From: Rugamonas brunnea
GTDB lineage: Bacteria; Pseudomonadota; Gammaproteobacteria; Burkholderiales; Burkholderiaceae_D
Assembly (NCBI RefSeq): GCF_014042345.1
Contig: NZ_JACEZT010000005.1
Location: 248,001 to 312,000, forward strand
Reading direction: 5' to 3'
Length of the DNA: 64,000 bases
Shown here: piece after piece, positions 12,201 to 20,072 of the stretch
Layout of the letters: every line of letters starts with the position of its first letter
How positions within the stretch are numbered: the first letter of the stretch is position 1
Notes under the pieces: generated by a model
The model's database searches: none
Told to the model about the DNA's origin: nothing
Seen by the model: the letters and a program-made list of their open reading frames with translations, nothing else
Translations under genes and position numbers: made by a program

Positions 12201-14882
12201 GGAAAGGTCGGCGGTGCCGTTGTTGCCGGTGACGCTGTGGGTGCCGTCGCTGAACGTGACGGTGGCCGTGGCGTCGGCGTCGAGGCCGGACACGGTGTAG
12301 GCCACGCTGCCTTTCTCGGCATTGTTCACCAGGCTGTCGGCGACGTGGACGGCCAGATCGTTGCCTGCGTCGGCGGTGGTGTCGAGCGTGGTGGCGGCGC
12401 CATTGCCATTGGCGTGGTTGCCGGCCGTATCCGTGGCAGCGACGGTGACGGTGATCGCTCCGTCCGTCAGGGTGGAAAGATCGGCGGTGCCATTGCTACC
12501 GGTGACGCTATGCGTGCCATCGCTGAACGTGACGGTAGCCGTGGCATCCGCGTCAAGACCGGACACCGTGTAGGCGACGGCGCCTTTGCCTGCGTTACCA
12601 ACCAGGCTGCTGGCGACGTGGACGGCCAGGTCCGTACCCGCATCGGCCGTGGTGTCGAGCGTGGTGGAGGTGCCCGCGCCGGTCGCGTGGTTGTCGGCCG
12701 CATCGGTCGCCGCGACGGTGACGGCGATGGCGCCATCGTTCAGCGTGGACAGGTCGACCGTGCCGCTGGTGCCGCTGGCCGTGACGGTGTGGCTGCCGTC
12801 GCTGAAGGTGACGGTGGCGCTGGCATCCGCGTCCAGGCCCGACACGGTGTAGGCCACGGCGCCTTTTTCCGCATTGTTCACCAGGCTGTCGCTGACGTGG
12901 ACGGCCAGGTCGCCGCCCGCGTCGGCGGTGGTGTCCACTTTGACCTGTTGCGCGGCCGATGCCGCGCTGGCGTTGCCGGCCGCGTCGCTGGCCTTGGCCG
13001 TGAAGTTGTAGCTGCCGTCGGCCAGCGTGGCCGATGTGTAGGTGTAGACGCCGCTGTGGAGCGCCGTCTGGGTGGCCGTGCCCACCAGCGCACCGTCCTG
13101 GTAGATGCTGACGGTGGTATCGGCTTGCGCCGTCACCGTGAGGGTGGGCGTGTTGTCGTTGCTGATGGTGTCCGAGGTGGCGCCGCTGTTGTCGGCAAAG
13201 GTGGTGATGACGGGCGCGCCCGGCGCCACGGTGTCGATGGTGACGCTGATGGCGGAGGTAGTGGCGCTGTTGCCTGCCGTATCCGTCACCTGGGCGCGGA
13301 ACTGGTAGCTGCCGTCGGCCAGGGCGCTCTGGGTGGCGCTGGTCGTGGCCCAGTGCGCGCCGCCGTCGGTGGACACTTGCAACACCACGTCGGCGCCGGC
13401 CTCGTTGCCCGTCAAAGACAGGCCGAAGCTGTTGTCGTTGGTGATGCCGTCGCCGGGCGCGCCGCTGTCGGTCAGGCCGGTGAACGCCAGCGTGCCGGCG
13501 GCCGGGGCGGCCGTGTCGAGCACATAGGCCTGGGTGTGGGCAGGTCCGGCGTTGCCGGCCGCGTCTTCCACCTGGACCTTGAGCGTGTTGCTGGCGCTGA
13601 GCGTTACGCCGGACAGGCTGAACGCAGTGCTGCCGATCGTGTTGCTGGCTGTCTGCCAGCTGGCGCCGTTGTCGAGCGAGATTTTGACCACTTCGCCCGT
13701 GGCCGTGGCCGCGCTCAGTGTGCCGGAGATGGTCTGGCCGGCCACGTTGGTGTTGAAGTCGCTGGCGCTGGAACCGCTGTCGTTGCTGAACGACAGCGTG
13801 TTGATGGTGGTGGCGGGCGCCGTCGTGTCGAGCGTGTAGGTGTGGGTCGAACCGAGCGGGTTGTTGCCGGTGGCCGCGCCCCAGAACTGGATGCTCTTGC
13901 CGGCGCCGGCCGCCAGGGTGACGGTGGCCGAGAAGGTGCCGCTGCCGGCGTTGTCGGTGTAGCTGACGGTGGCCGCCGTGCGGGTCGCGCCGCTGCCGTC
14001 GGTGGACACGTACACGGTCGGCGCTTGCGCATTGTTGGTGCTGGCCGTGAAGCTGCCGCTGACGGTCTGCGAAGCCACGTTGGTGACGAAGTCGGTGGCG
14101 GAGGTGCCGCTGTCGGCCGAGATGGTGAAGGCCGTCACGGCGGTGGCGGCGTCCAGCGTGCCGGTGTAGGCCGTGTCGGCGATGGCGGCCGTTTCGATGG
14201 TGCCGGTGCTCGCTTCGAGCACCCAGTCGCCGCCGGCGGCGGCCGCGCCCGTCAGGTCGGTGGAGGCGGCCACGTCGGCACCGGTGGCGGCGGCCAGGCT
14301 GGTGATGAACTGCTGGCCCGTGCTGCCGGCCGCCACGTCGCAGCCATACAGCAGGATGTCGGCGCCGGCCGTCAGGTGGCTGCCGATGTCGGCCAGCGTG
14401 GCGCTGTAGGCGGCCATGGTGTCGGTGTTGAGCACGGTCGAGCCGAGGTGGATTTCGCCGGGGCTGCCGTGCGACACCACGTCCACGCTGGCCAGGTTGG
14501 TGACGATGTCGATCGCCGCCACCAGGCCCGTGTTGTGAGCCAGGAAGTCATGGATTTGCTGCACGCCGTCCTTGGCCGGGTCCAGCACCACGATGGTGGC
14601 GTTGGCCGGCGTGTTGGCCACGATGCTCTGGTAGTCGGCCACACCGGGGTCGACGAACACCACGCGCGGCGTGAACAGGCCGGTCAGGCTGGCGCTGGCC
14701 GACACCACGTTGATGTCGGCCGCCGCCACGTTGTGCGCGCTCATCCAGTCCTGGATCTGCTGCGGGCCGGGCGTGGCGCCGTCGAGCAGGACGACGTTGA
14801 ACAGGCTGGTGTCGTATTGTGCCGCGAGCGATGCGGAATCGGACAGGGCGGAATCGATAAAGACGGTGCGGGTCGGGGCCAT
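6246..14882 (-). CDS. Giant RTX adhesin: DUF4347, Ig-like repeats, cadherin-like and RTX domains
   Basis: The 2878-residue protein starts without a Sec signal peptide. Residues about 6-170 form a DUF4347 domain (DVVSHGSPGEIHLG, ILLYGCDVAAG), typical of very large secreted proteins. Ig-like units follow to about residue 652, then twenty tandem 91-residue repeats (653-2474) with the core VAYTVSGLDADATATVTF. After these come a cadherin-like domain (about 2475-2580), a further adhesin module, and C-terminal RTX calcium-binding nonapeptides (GGNGNDTLSG, GGKGNDILTG). The architecture fits a type I secreted surface adhesin or biofilm protein. No ABC transporter, membrane-fusion protein or TolC gene lies in the window, so the exporter must be elsewhere. 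AGGA lies upstream of the ATG. The gene is convergent with the sensor kinase and divergent from the LuxR regulator. Confidence 0.93.
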   Translation of the reverse strand: MAPTRTVFIDSALSDSASLAAQYDTSLFNVVLLDGATPGPQQIQDWMSAHNVAAADINVVSASASLTGLFTPRVVFVDPGVADYQSIVANTPANATIVVLDPAKDGVQQIHDFLAHNTGLVAAIDIVTNLASVDVVSHGSPGEIHLGSTVLNTDTMAAYSATLADIGSHLTAGADILLYGCDVAAGSTGQQFITSLAAATGADVAASTDLTGAAAAGGDWVLEASTGTIETAAIADTAYTGTLDAATAVTAFTISADSGTSATDFVTNVASQTVSGSFTASTNNAQAPTVYVSTDGSGATRTAATVSYTDNAGSGTFSATVTLAAGAGKSIQFWGAATGNNPLGSTHTYTLDTTAPATTINTLSFSNDSGSSASDFNTNVAGQTISGTLSAATATGEVVKISLDNGASWQTASNTIGSTAFSLSGVTLSASNTLKVQVEDAAGNAGPAHTQAYVLDTAAPAAGTLAFTGLTDSGAPGDGITNDNSFGLSLTGNEAGADVVLQVSTDGGAHWATTSATQSALADGSYQFRAQVTDTAGNSATTSAISVTIDTVAPGAPVITTFADNSGATSDTISNDNTPTLTVTAQADTTVSIYQDGALVGTATQTALHSGVYTYTSATLADGSYNFTAKASDAAGNASAASAAQQVKVDTTADAGGDLAVHVSDSLVNNAEKGAVAYTVSGLDADASATVTFSDGSHTVTASGTSGTVDLSTLNDGAIAVTVAATDAADNHATGAGTSTTLDTTADAGTDLAVHVASSLVGNAGKGAVAYTVSGLDADATATVTFSDGTHSVTGSNGTADLSTLTDGAITVTVAATDTAGNHANGNGAATTLDTTADAGNDLAVHVADSLVNNAEKGSVAYTVSGLDADATATVTFSDGTHSVTGNNGTADLSTLADGAITVTVAATDTAGNHADGAGAATTLDTTADAGGDLAVHVADSLVNNAEKGAVAYTVSGLDADATATVTFSDGTHSVSGSNGTADLSTLADGAITVTVTAADTAGNHANGAGATTTLDTTADAGNDLAVHVADSLVNNAEKGSVAYTVSGLDADATATVTFSDGTHSVTGNNGSADLSTLTDGAIAITVAATDTAGNHADGAGAATTLDTTADAGNDLAVHVADSLVNNAEKGAVAYTVSGLDADATATVTFSDGTHSVTGSNGTANLSTLSDGAITVTVAATDTAGNHADGAGAATTLDTTADAGGDLIVHVADSLVNNAEKGAVAYTVSGLDADATATVTFSDGTHSVTGSNGTADLSALTDGAITITVAATDTAGNHADGAGAATTLDTTADAGGDLAVHVADSLVNNAEKGSVAYTVSGIDADATATVTFSDGTHSVTGNNGSANLSTLTDGAITVTVAATDTAGNHADGTSAATTLDTTADAGNDLAVHVADSLVNNAEKGAVAYTLSGLDADATATVTFSDGTHSVTGNNGTADLSALTDGAITVTVAATDTAGNHADGTGAATTLDTTADAGNDLAVHVADSLVNNAEKGSVAYTVSGLDADATATVTFSDGTHSVTGNNGSADLSTLTDGAITITIAATDTAGNHADGAGAATTLDTTADAGGDLAVHVADSLVNNAEKGAVAYTVSGLDADATATVTFSDGTHSVTGNNGAADLSTLTDGAITVTVAATDTAGNHADGTGAATTLDTTADAGNDLAVHVADSLVNNAEKGSVAYTVSGLDADATATVTFSDGTHSVTGSNGSANLSTLTDGAITVTVAATDTAGNNANGAGAATTLDTTADAGNDLAVHVSDSLVNNAEKGAVAYTVAGLDDDATATVTFSDGTHSITGSNGTADLSTLSDGAITVTVAATDTAGNHANGAGATTTLDTTADTGSDLAVHVADSLVNNAEKGSVAYTVSGLDADATATVTFSDGTHSVTGSNGTANLSTLSDGAITVTVAATDTAGNHADGAGAATTLDTTADAGGDLIVHVADSLVNNAEKGAVAYTVSGLDADATAIVTFSDGTHSVTGSNGTADLSALTDGAITITVAATDTAGNHADGAGAATTLDTTADAGNDLAVHVADSLVNNAEKGSVAYTLSGLDADATATVTFSDGTRSITGNNGTADLSTLTDGAITITVAATDTAGNHADGTGAATTLDTTADAGSDLAVHVSDSLVNDAEKGAVAYTVSGLDADASAVVTFSDGTHSVTGNNGSADLSTLTDGAITVTIAATDTAGNHADGAGAATTLDTTADAGNDLAVHVADSLVNNAEKGSVAYTVSGLDADASAVVTFSDGTHSVTGSNGSANLSSLTNGAITVSVAATDTAGNHANGAGASTTLDTTADAGGDLAVHVAAALVGNAGKGAVAYTVSGLDTDATATVTFSDGTHSVTGSDGLVDLSTLLDGPIAIAIAVTDVAGNHASGTGASTTLDTSADVGADLAVTVSDHAINNAEKGAVAYTVLGLDADAHATVTFSDGTHSVLGANGMADLSSLSDGPISVAISANDLAGNAAAGTGTSLGLDTHGPAFSSANSATIAENSGAAQVVYTAAASDAHAITYSLLANNNDDAAAFTIAANGAVTLTANPDFETKSSYHFTVQATDSFGNATQQAVTLGVTDVNEAPTASPVSLTTIENAVITTSLINAASDVDAGDTLTFALGSSTVALSWSSASTSQSLINPITHAAVSLSTLSAQATLSADGSTLTITTPAELDWMTTGQAIQATLNYTVTDHGGLSGTDSIALLINGSTADKGVNLVGGNGNDTLSGNTTNNAEDVLQGGNGNDTLSGYGGTDALYGGNGDDKLSGGAGIDYLYGDLGNDTLDGGTEGDYLFGGKGNDILTGGGGADKFVFEPQFGNDRITDFHLAEGDKLYFADILPSSMTADAFVAKYVTDTGNDLLISLPGGSIVLVGVASVSGLAAAINFGMPS
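7461..12926 (-). repeat. Twenty-copy 273-bp tandem repeat array inside the adhesin gene
   Basis: Twenty in-frame units, nineteen of 273 bp and the N-terminal one 279 bp, run back to back from ADAG to the final GLDTH. Two unit types alternate, marked by EKGSVAY or EKGAVAY: units 3-6 and 8-18 alternate strictly, with a slip between 6 and 7. Units 6-7 (about 11010-11555) and 14-15 (8826-9371) share rare variants such as DLIVHV, separated by exactly 8 x 273 bp, showing a past block duplication or conversion. Edge units 1, 2, 19 and 20 are the most divergent. Confidence 0.95.
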
Positions 14883-14961
14883 GATCTTCCTGCTCTCACT
14901 GTGGATGGGGTGATGAAATTGCGAAATGGAAAGTTTTATTTCTCAGTACCATGTATTGGAC

Positions 14962-14981
14962 GCGCAAGTTGAAAGTTGCGC
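14962..14981. promoter_or_regulatory. Inverted repeat between adhesin and LuxR regulator genes
   Basis: GCGCAA and TTGCGC flank an eight-base spacer, forming a 6-bp dyad about 80 bases upstream of the adhesin start. The surrounding AT-rich intergenic stretch (14883-15094) must carry divergent promoters. It could be an operator for the neighbouring LuxR-type regulator or an mRNA hairpin; sequence alone does not decide. Confidence 0.35.
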
Positions 14982-15094
14982 ATGGGAGAAAGCGCTCTTT
15001 TTTCTAGTAGCACTCCGTAAATTCCTGTGATAAAACTATGACAAACATCATGGGAGGCGGCATGCAAGACAGGCTCAGGCAGGAGGAGGGCGCC

Positions 15095-15139
15095 ATGGGG
15101 CGCGACGGCGGAGGGCAGGCCCATGCCGAGCGCACCTAG
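15095..15139 (+). CDS. Possible 14-codon leader peptide overlapping the regulator start
   Basis: An AGGAGGAGGG Shine-Dalgarno, the best in this region, sits five bases before an ATG at 15095. That ATG opens a 14-codon frame (MGRDGGGQAHAERT) ending in TAG at 15137-15139. The frame differs from the LuxR regulator and its end overlaps the regulator start at 15123 by 17 bases. This could couple or gate translation of the regulator. The peptide itself has no recognisable feature, so the call is tentative. Confidence 0.3.
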   Translation: MGRDGGGQAHAERT

Positions 15140-15818
15140 TGAGCAGGGTAAACCGATCCGCGTGTTGCTGATTTGCGACTTGCCGATCACGGCCTGGGGC
15201 CTGGCGCAGTTGATCGGGACGCGCCAGCCGGCGCTGGAATTGACCGGCAGCGTGGCCACGGTGGCCGAGGCGCGCGCGCACCTGCGCGGCCACGGCGCGG
15301 ACGTGGTGCTGTACGACCTGGACGGCGCCAACCCGCTGGCGCTGATCGGCGAGCTGCTGCCCGGCTTCCGGGGCAAGGTGCTGGCCATCAGCAGTTCGCG
15401 CGTGTCCACCCTGGCCGACGAGGCCGTGCTGGCCGGCGCCAACGGCTTGCTGTGCAAGAGCGAGCCGATCGAGATGCTGGCCAAGGCCATCGAAAAAGTT
15501 CGGGGCGGCGAGTTCTGGGTCGATCGCCTGGCTACCGTGCGCATCCTCGAAACCATCGCTCGCAGCAAGGCGCAGGAAGACCCGGCCCATGAAAAGCTGG
15601 CCCGCCTCACGCGCAAGGAGCGGCTGGCGGTGGCCGAACTGGTGCGCGACCCGCGCGCCAGCACGGCCGACATCGCCCGGCGGCTGGACATCGGCGAGCG
15701 CACCCTGCGCAACCACCTGACCTCGATCTACGCCAAGCTGGGTGTGAACTCCAGGGTGGGGCTGTACGACTTCGGCGCGCGCCACATGCCGGCGGGCGAG
15801 CTGGGCATGGAACGTTAG
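15123..15818 (+). CDS. LuxR/NarL-type response regulator
   Basis: The 231-residue protein has an N-terminal receiver-like domain (about 12-130) with YDLDG at residues 64-68 offering the phosphoacceptor Asp, and a lysine near 112. The usual acidic pair near the N-terminus is reduced to one Asp (ICDLP). A GerE/LuxR helix-turn-helix occupies about 162-215 (LTRKERLAVAEL, RRLDIGERTLRNHLTSIYAK). It should bind DNA and probably acts on the divergent adhesin gene or on itself. The hybrid kinase on the far side of the adhesin is a possible partner. The start is uncertain because a stronger ribosome site serves an overlapping short frame just upstream. Confidence 0.85.
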   Translation: MPSAPSEQGKPIRVLLICDLPITAWGLAQLIGTRQPALELTGSVATVAEARAHLRGHGADVVLYDLDGANPLALIGELLPGFRGKVLAISSSRVSTLADEAVLAGANGLLCKSEPIEMLAKAIEKVRGGEFWVDRLATVRILETIARSKAQEDPAHEKLARLTRKERLAVAELVRDPRASTADIARRLDIGERTLRNHLTSIYAKLGVNSRVGLYDFGARHMPAGELGMER

Positions 15819-15897
15819 CGGCATTGACGACCGCCGCCGCGCGCCCGCAATGGGGCAAGCCTGACGCCGCCCACGCTGCGTTTGCCCCCCGCGCTTG

Positions 15898-15903
15898 TAT
15901 AAT
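15898..15903 (+). promoter_or_regulatory. Candidate -10 box of the ubiE operon promoter
   Basis: A perfect TATAAT lies 26 bases before the ubiE start. No convincing -35 hexamer stands at the right distance, so only the -10 is called. It would give the ubi run its own promoter, separate from the accessory block upstream. Confidence 0.45.
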
Positions 15904-15929
15904 GCTGGCACACTAACAGGCTGCCCACC

Positions 15930-16664
15930 ATGACCAACACCACCCATTTCGGTTACAAGACCGTCTCCGAAGACGATAAAGTCCACGAAGTCGCCAAGGT
16001 TTTCCACTCCGTCGCCAGCAAATACGATGTGATGAACGACGTCATGTCGGGTGGCCTGCACCGCTTGTGGAAGATATTCACCATCGCCCAGGCCGGCGTG
16101 CGCCCCGGTTTCAAGGTGCTCGACATCGCCGGCGGCACGGGCGACCTGACCAAGGCCTTCGCCAAGCAGGCCGGCCCGTCGGGCGAGGTGTGGCTGACCG
16201 ATATCAACGAATCCATGCTGCGCGTGGGCCGCGACCGCCTCTTGAATCGCGGCCTGCTGACCCCCACCATGCTGTGTGACGCGGAAAAACTGCCGTTCCC
16301 GGACAATTACTTCGACCGCGTCAGCGTCGCCTTCGGTCTGCGCAACATGACCCACAAGGACCAGGCGCTGAAGGAAATGCGGCGTGTGCTCAAGCCGGGC
16401 GGCAAGCTGCTGGTGCTGGAGTTTTCCAAGGTGGCGGCGCCGCTGCAGAAACCGTATGACCTGTATTCCTTCCACGTGCTGCCATGGATGGGCCAGAAGA
16501 TCGCCGGCGATGCCGAGAGCTACCGCTATCTGGCCGAATCGATCCGCATGCACCCGGACCAGGAAACGCTGAAGAAGATGATGGAAGAGGCGGGGCTGGA
16601 GCGGGTCCAGTACTACAACCTGACGGCCGGGGTGGCCGCTTTGCACACCGGCATCAAACTGTAA
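15930..16664 (+). CDS. ubiE: Ubiquinone/menaquinone biosynthesis C-methyltransferase
   Basis: This 244-residue protein is a clear UbiE. It has [11 protein letters not shown] near the start, [19 protein letters not shown], the SAM-binding motif [11 protein letters not shown] (63-73) and [10 protein letters not shown]. UbiE methylates the ring carbon of 2-polyprenyl-6-methoxy-1,4-benzoquinol (and demethylmenaquinone where present) at the cytoplasmic membrane face. The length equals the usual ~250 residues. It heads a run with the Tim44-like, ubiJ-like and ubiB genes, which is a standard ubiquinone gene order in Betaproteobacteria. Confidence 0.97.
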   Translation: MTNTTHFGYKTVSEDDKVHEVAKVFHSVASKYDVMNDVMSGGLHRLWKIFTIAQAGVRPGFKVLDIAGGTGDLTKAFAKQAGPSGEVWLTDINESMLRVGRDRLLNRGLLTPTMLCDAEKLPFPDNYFDRVSVAFGLRNMTHKDQALKEMRRVLKPGGKLLVLEFSKVAAPLQKPYDLYSFHVLPWMGQKIAGDAESYRYLAESIRMHPDQETLKKMMEEAGLERVQYYNLTAGVAALHTGIKL

Positions 16665-16683
16665 GATCAAACTGAAGAACGCG

Positions 16684-17637
16684 ATGAACATGAAGAAGAT
16701 CCTGGTCGGCGCTGTGCTGGCCGTGTCCGCCCTCTCGCTGATGGCCGAAGCGACGGCCCGTCCCATGGGCGGCGGCCGCTCGTTCGGGCGCCAGTCGCAG
16801 AGCGTGAGCCGGATGGCGCCCGCGCCGGCCCCGACGGCCCCGCGTCAGGCTGCCGCGCCGGCGCCCGCGCCCGTGGCGCCGCCGGCCGCGCTGCCGCCGA
16901 AACCGGCCAGCCCGTGGAAGGGCATCGTCGGCGGCGCCCTGCTGGGTCTGGGCATGGGCGCGCTGATGTCGCACTTCGGCATGGGCGGCGGCATGTTCGG
17001 TTCGCTGCTGACGGTGCTGTTGCTGGGCGGCGTGGCCTTCCTCATCATCCGCATGCTGCGCGGCCTGAGCGGCGGCGCCAAGCCGGTGCCGGCGAACGCC
17101 TACAGCGGCAACTTCGGCGGCAACGCGGGTGGTAACGTTGGTGGTAACTTCGGCGGCCAGGGCAATGTGGCCACGCCGGAGATCGGCGCGCGCCTGCAGC
17201 CAGCCGCCTTTGACGCCCAGCCCGCCGCAGCGGCGCTGGCCGCGCCGCACACGCCATGGGGCGTGCCTGCCGACTTCGACACGGCCACCTTCCTGCGCGT
17301 GGCCAAGGGCAATTTCATCCGCCTGCAAGCGGCCTGGGACAAGGGCGACGTGGCCGACATCCGCGAATTCACCACGCCGGAAGTGTTCGCCGAGCTGAAG
17401 ATGCAGATCACGGAGCGTGGCGCGCAGGCCGATTTCACGGACGTGGTCAGCATCGAGGCCGAACTGCTGGGCATCGAGACATCGGACCAGGATTACCTGG
17501 CCAGCGTCAAGTTCACCGGCATGATCCGTTCCGCGCCGGGCGCGGCGGCCGAGCCGTTCCATGAAGTATGGAACCTGGCCAAGCCCGTCAACGGCAGCAT
17601 GGGCTGGCTGCTGGCCGGCATCCAGCAACTGGCCTGA
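16684..17637 (+). CDS. Tim44-like domain membrane protein
   Basis: The 317-residue protein starts with a signal-peptide-like segment (KKILVGAVLAVSALSLM). A Pro/Ala-rich linker follows, then glycine-rich hydrophobic helices at about 78-120 and an Asn/Gly-rich stretch (NFGGNAGGNVGG). The C-terminal 140 residues are a Tim44-like domain (FLRVAKGNFIRLQAAWDKGD, IREFTTPEVFAEL). Bacterial Tim44-like proteins are inner-membrane proteins of uncertain role; the name comes from the mitochondrial import factor fold. It sits 19 bases after ubiE and before the ubiJ-like gene, an arrangement common in this group, which hints at a link to membrane or quinone biogenesis. Confidence 0.88.
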   Translation: MNMKKILVGAVLAVSALSLMAEATARPMGGGRSFGRQSQSVSRMAPAPAPTAPRQAAAPAPAPVAPPAALPPKPASPWKGIVGGALLGLGMGALMSHFGMGGGMFGSLLTVLLLGGVAFLIIRMLRGLSGGAKPVPANAYSGNFGGNAGGNVGGNFGGQGNVATPEIGARLQPAAFDAQPAAAALAAPHTPWGVPADFDTATFLRVAKGNFIRLQAAWDKGDVADIREFTTPEVFAELKMQITERGAQADFTDVVSIEAELLGIETSDQDYLASVKFTGMIRSAPGAAAEPFHEVWNLAKPVNGSMGWLLAGIQQLA

Positions 17638-17706
17638 GCCGGTTGCGATACGGGACGTCGCACAATTTGCGCCCTATTGGTGTGACGTGCCCGGTTTTCA
17701 ACGGTT

Positions 17707-17784
17707 TTTGCGGTTTGCGCCGCAGCAGTACTGCCGCAAACTGGTAAGATCAAGGCCGCCCGACTTTCCGGGCGGTTTGCTTTT
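17707..17784 (+). terminator. Two hairpins between the Tim44-like and ubiJ-like genes
   Basis: TTTGCGG (17707-17713) pairs with CCGCAAA (17734-17740). CCGCCCG (17756-17762) pairs with CGGGCGG (17769-17775) and is followed by TTTGCTTTT. The second looks like a weak terminator or attenuator. TGGTAAGAT (17742-17750) between them resembles an extended -10, so the element may instead be a promoter with a structured leader. Confidence 0.4.
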
Positions 17785-18468
17785 GTGCGGCTACCTATCG
17801 ACACCACCGTGACTTCTTCCATTCCCACCCCCGCTCTCGCCGCGACGACGCTGCTGGCGCCGCTCGCCGCCACCCTCAACCATCTGCTGGCCCAGGAACC
17901 TTGGGCGCGCAGCGAGCTGATGCCGCATGCCGGCAAGGTCGCCTGCGTGGCCTGCGTCGATGCGCCGTCCGTGGCCGTGCGCCTGCGCGTGGCGGGCGAC
18001 GGCTACCTGGCCGTGGCCGGGGCCGAGGCGCCGGCCAGCGTCACCATCCATGTCAAGTTGGCCGATCTGCCGCTGATCGCGCAAAACCGCGAGCGCGCGT
18101 TTTCCTACGTGCGCATCGAGGGCGACGCGGAGTTCGCCAACTGCCTGTCCAGCCTGAGCAAGTCGCTGCGCTGGGAAGCCGAGCACGACCTGGAGAAGGT
18201 GGTGGGGCCGGTGGCCGCCGTGCGCATGGTGGCAGGCGCCCGCGCCGCGTTCGCGGCCGTGCAGAGCGGGCACCGCAAGCTGGCCGAGAACGTGGCCGAA
18301 TTCCTGGCCGAGGAACGGCCCGTGCTGCTGCGCCCGCCCGTGGTGGCGGAATTCTCGTCCGGCGTATCGCGCCTGCGCGATGACGTCGAGCGCGCCGCCA
18401 AGCGCATCGCCAAGCTGGAACAACTGCTGGCCGCCCGCGCCGCCAAGCCACAAGCACTGGATCATTAA
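17785..18468 (+). CDS. ubiJ: UbiJ-like SCP2 domain accessory factor
   Basis: The protein is up to 227 residues, beginning at GTG 17785; a second in-frame GTG at 17809 is an equally possible start and neither has a clear ribosome site. It carries an SCP2 sterol-carrier-like domain ([50 protein letters not shown]) and a C-terminal coiled coil ([22 protein letters not shown]). UbiJ binds lipid intermediates and is an accessory factor of the aerobic ubiquinone biosynthesis complex. The position between ubiE and ubiB matches that role. The stop overlaps the ubiB start by one base (TAATG). Confidence 0.88.
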   Translation: MRLPIDTTVTSSIPTPALAATTLLAPLAATLNHLLAQEPWARSELMPHAGKVACVACVDAPSVAVRLRVAGDGYLAVAGAEAPASVTIHVKLADLPLIAQNRERAFSYVRIEGDAEFANCLSSLSKSLRWEAEHDLEKVVGPVAAVRMVAGARAAFAAVQSGHRKLAENVAEFLAEERPVLLRPPVVAEFSSGVSRLRDDVERAAKRIAKLEQLLAARAAKPQALDH

Positions 18469-20036
18469 TGATATTGAAATTTTTACGCCTGCTGAAGATC
18501 CTGCGGGTGTCGGTCAAGTATGGCCTCGATGAAATCGCCATCGCCGGCTTGAAAGTGCCGCGTATTGCCAAGCTGATCGATACGGTGATCTTCTGGCGCG
18601 ACATTTCCGCGCCCCGTGGCGAGCGCCTGCGCATGGCGCTGGAGGAGCTGGGGCCCATCTTCGTCAAGTTCGGCCAGGTGCTGTCGACCCGGCGCGACCT
18701 GATTCCGCTCGACCTGGTGGAGGAATTGTCCAAGCTGCAGGACCGGGTGCCGCCGTTCGATTCCGGGCTGGCCATCGCCCAGATCCGCAAGTCGCTGGGC
18801 GACCATCCGGACCAGTTGTTCTCCACCTTCGAGCGCACGCCGGTGGCGTCGGCGTCGATCGCCCAGGTGCACTTCGCCACGCTCAAGGATGGCAAGGAAG
18901 TGGCCGTCAAGGTGCTGCGCCCCGGCATGAAGAAGTCGATCGACGAGGACGTGGCCCTGATGCACATCGCGGCCGACTGGATCGAGCGCATCTGGACCGA
19001 CGGCAAGCGCTTGAAGCCGAAGGAGGTGGTGGCCGAGTTCGACAAATACCTGCACGACGAGCTGGACCTGATGCGCGAGGCGGCCAACGCCAGCCAGTTG
19101 CGTCGCAACTTTGCCAATTCCAGCCTGCTGCTGGTGCCGGAGATGTTCTGGGATTACTGCTCCAGCAGCGTGATCGTGATGGAGCGCATGCGCGGCATCC
19201 CGGTGTCGCAGATCGACCGGCTGGAGGCGGCCGGGGTAGACTTGAAGAAGCTGTCGAGCGACGGGGTGGAAATCTTCTTCACCCAGGTGTTCCGCGACGG
19301 CTTCTTCCACGCCGACATGCACCCCGGTAACATCCTGGTGTCGATCGACCCGGCCAGTTTCGGGCGCTACATCGCGCTCGACTTCGGCATCGTCGGCACG
19401 CTCAACGATTTCGACAAGGATTACCTGTCGCAGAACTTCCTGGCCTTCTTCCGGCGCGACTACAAGCGCGTGGCCGAGGCCCACATCGAGTCCGGCTGGG
19501 CGCCGCGCGACACCCGCGTGGACGAGCTGGAATCGGCCGTGCGCGCCTGCTGCGAGCCGATCTTCGACCGGCCGCTGAAGGACATCTCGTTCGGCCAGAT
19601 CCTGCTGCGCCTGTTCCAGACCTCGCGCCGCTTCAACGTGGAAGTGCAGCCGCAACTGGTGCTGCTGCAAAAGACGCTGCTCAACATCGAAGGCCTGGGC
19701 CGCCAGCTCGATCCGGACCTGGACCTGTGGAAGACGGCCAAGCCCTACCTGGAAAAATGGATGGCGGCGCAAGTGGGCTGGCAAGGCATGCTGGAGCGCC
19801 TGAAGGCCGAAGCGCCGCGCTACACCCACGTGCTGCCGCAACTGCCGCGCCTGCTGCACCGGGCGCTGGAGCAGGCCGGCGAGCCGCCCGCCAACGACGC
19901 GGAACTGATGCGTGTGCTGATCGCCGAGCAGCAGCGCACCAACCGGCTGCTCAGCTTCGTGGTCTATTTCGCCGGCGCGTTCGGGCTCGGGGTGGCCGGG
20001 TTCCAGCTCTACCTGCGCTTGCATAATTTGCACTAG
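18468..20036 (+). CDS. ubiB: Ubiquinone biosynthesis kinase-like protein UbiB
   Basis: The 522-residue protein has the ABC1/ADCK atypical kinase hallmarks: the KxGQ motif in [13 protein letters not shown] (67-70), the alanine-rich loop [16 protein letters not shown] with K148, the catalytic stretch [12 protein letters not shown] and LDFGIVG. A hydrophobic C-terminal helix (about 491-514) would anchor it in the inner membrane. UbiB is needed for coenzyme Q biosynthesis, probably by extracting or presenting lipid intermediates through ATPase activity. The start is coupled to the preceding ubiJ-like stop. The length is close to that of E. coli UbiB (546). Confidence 0.96.
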   Translation: MILKFLRLLKILRVSVKYGLDEIAIAGLKVPRIAKLIDTVIFWRDISAPRGERLRMALEELGPIFVKFGQVLSTRRDLIPLDLVEELSKLQDRVPPFDSGLAIAQIRKSLGDHPDQLFSTFERTPVASASIAQVHFATLKDGKEVAVKVLRPGMKKSIDEDVALMHIAADWIERIWTDGKRLKPKEVVAEFDKYLHDELDLMREAANASQLRRNFANSSLLLVPEMFWDYCSSSVIVMERMRGIPVSQIDRLEAAGVDLKKLSSDGVEIFFTQVFRDGFFHADMHPGNILVSIDPASFGRYIALDFGIVGTLNDFDKDYLSQNFLAFFRRDYKRVAEAHIESGWAPRDTRVDELESAVRACCEPIFDRPLKDISFGQILLRLFQTSRRFNVEVQPQLVLLQKTLLNIEGLGRQLDPDLDLWKTAKPYLEKWMAAQVGWQGMLERLKAEAPRYTHVLPQLPRLLHRALEQAGEPPANDAELMRVLIAEQQRTNRLLSFVVYFAGAFGLGVAGFQLYLRLHNLH

Positions 20037-20072
20037 ACACATGCATTAAGTTTATAGAACGGTGGCCGTACC

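Noticed and set aside
7461..12926. Possible CRISPR or satellite array
   Set aside because: The units are 273 bp, contiguous, in frame and code for a regular protein repeat. No spacers are present.
8142..14972. A plus-strand open frame of 2276 codons opposite the adhesin gene
   Set aside because: It is a by-product of the 273-bp repeat (a multiple of three) in GC-rich DNA. Its product is Gly/Val-rich with no domain, while the minus-strand frame has DUF4347, Ig and RTX signatures and a ribosome site.
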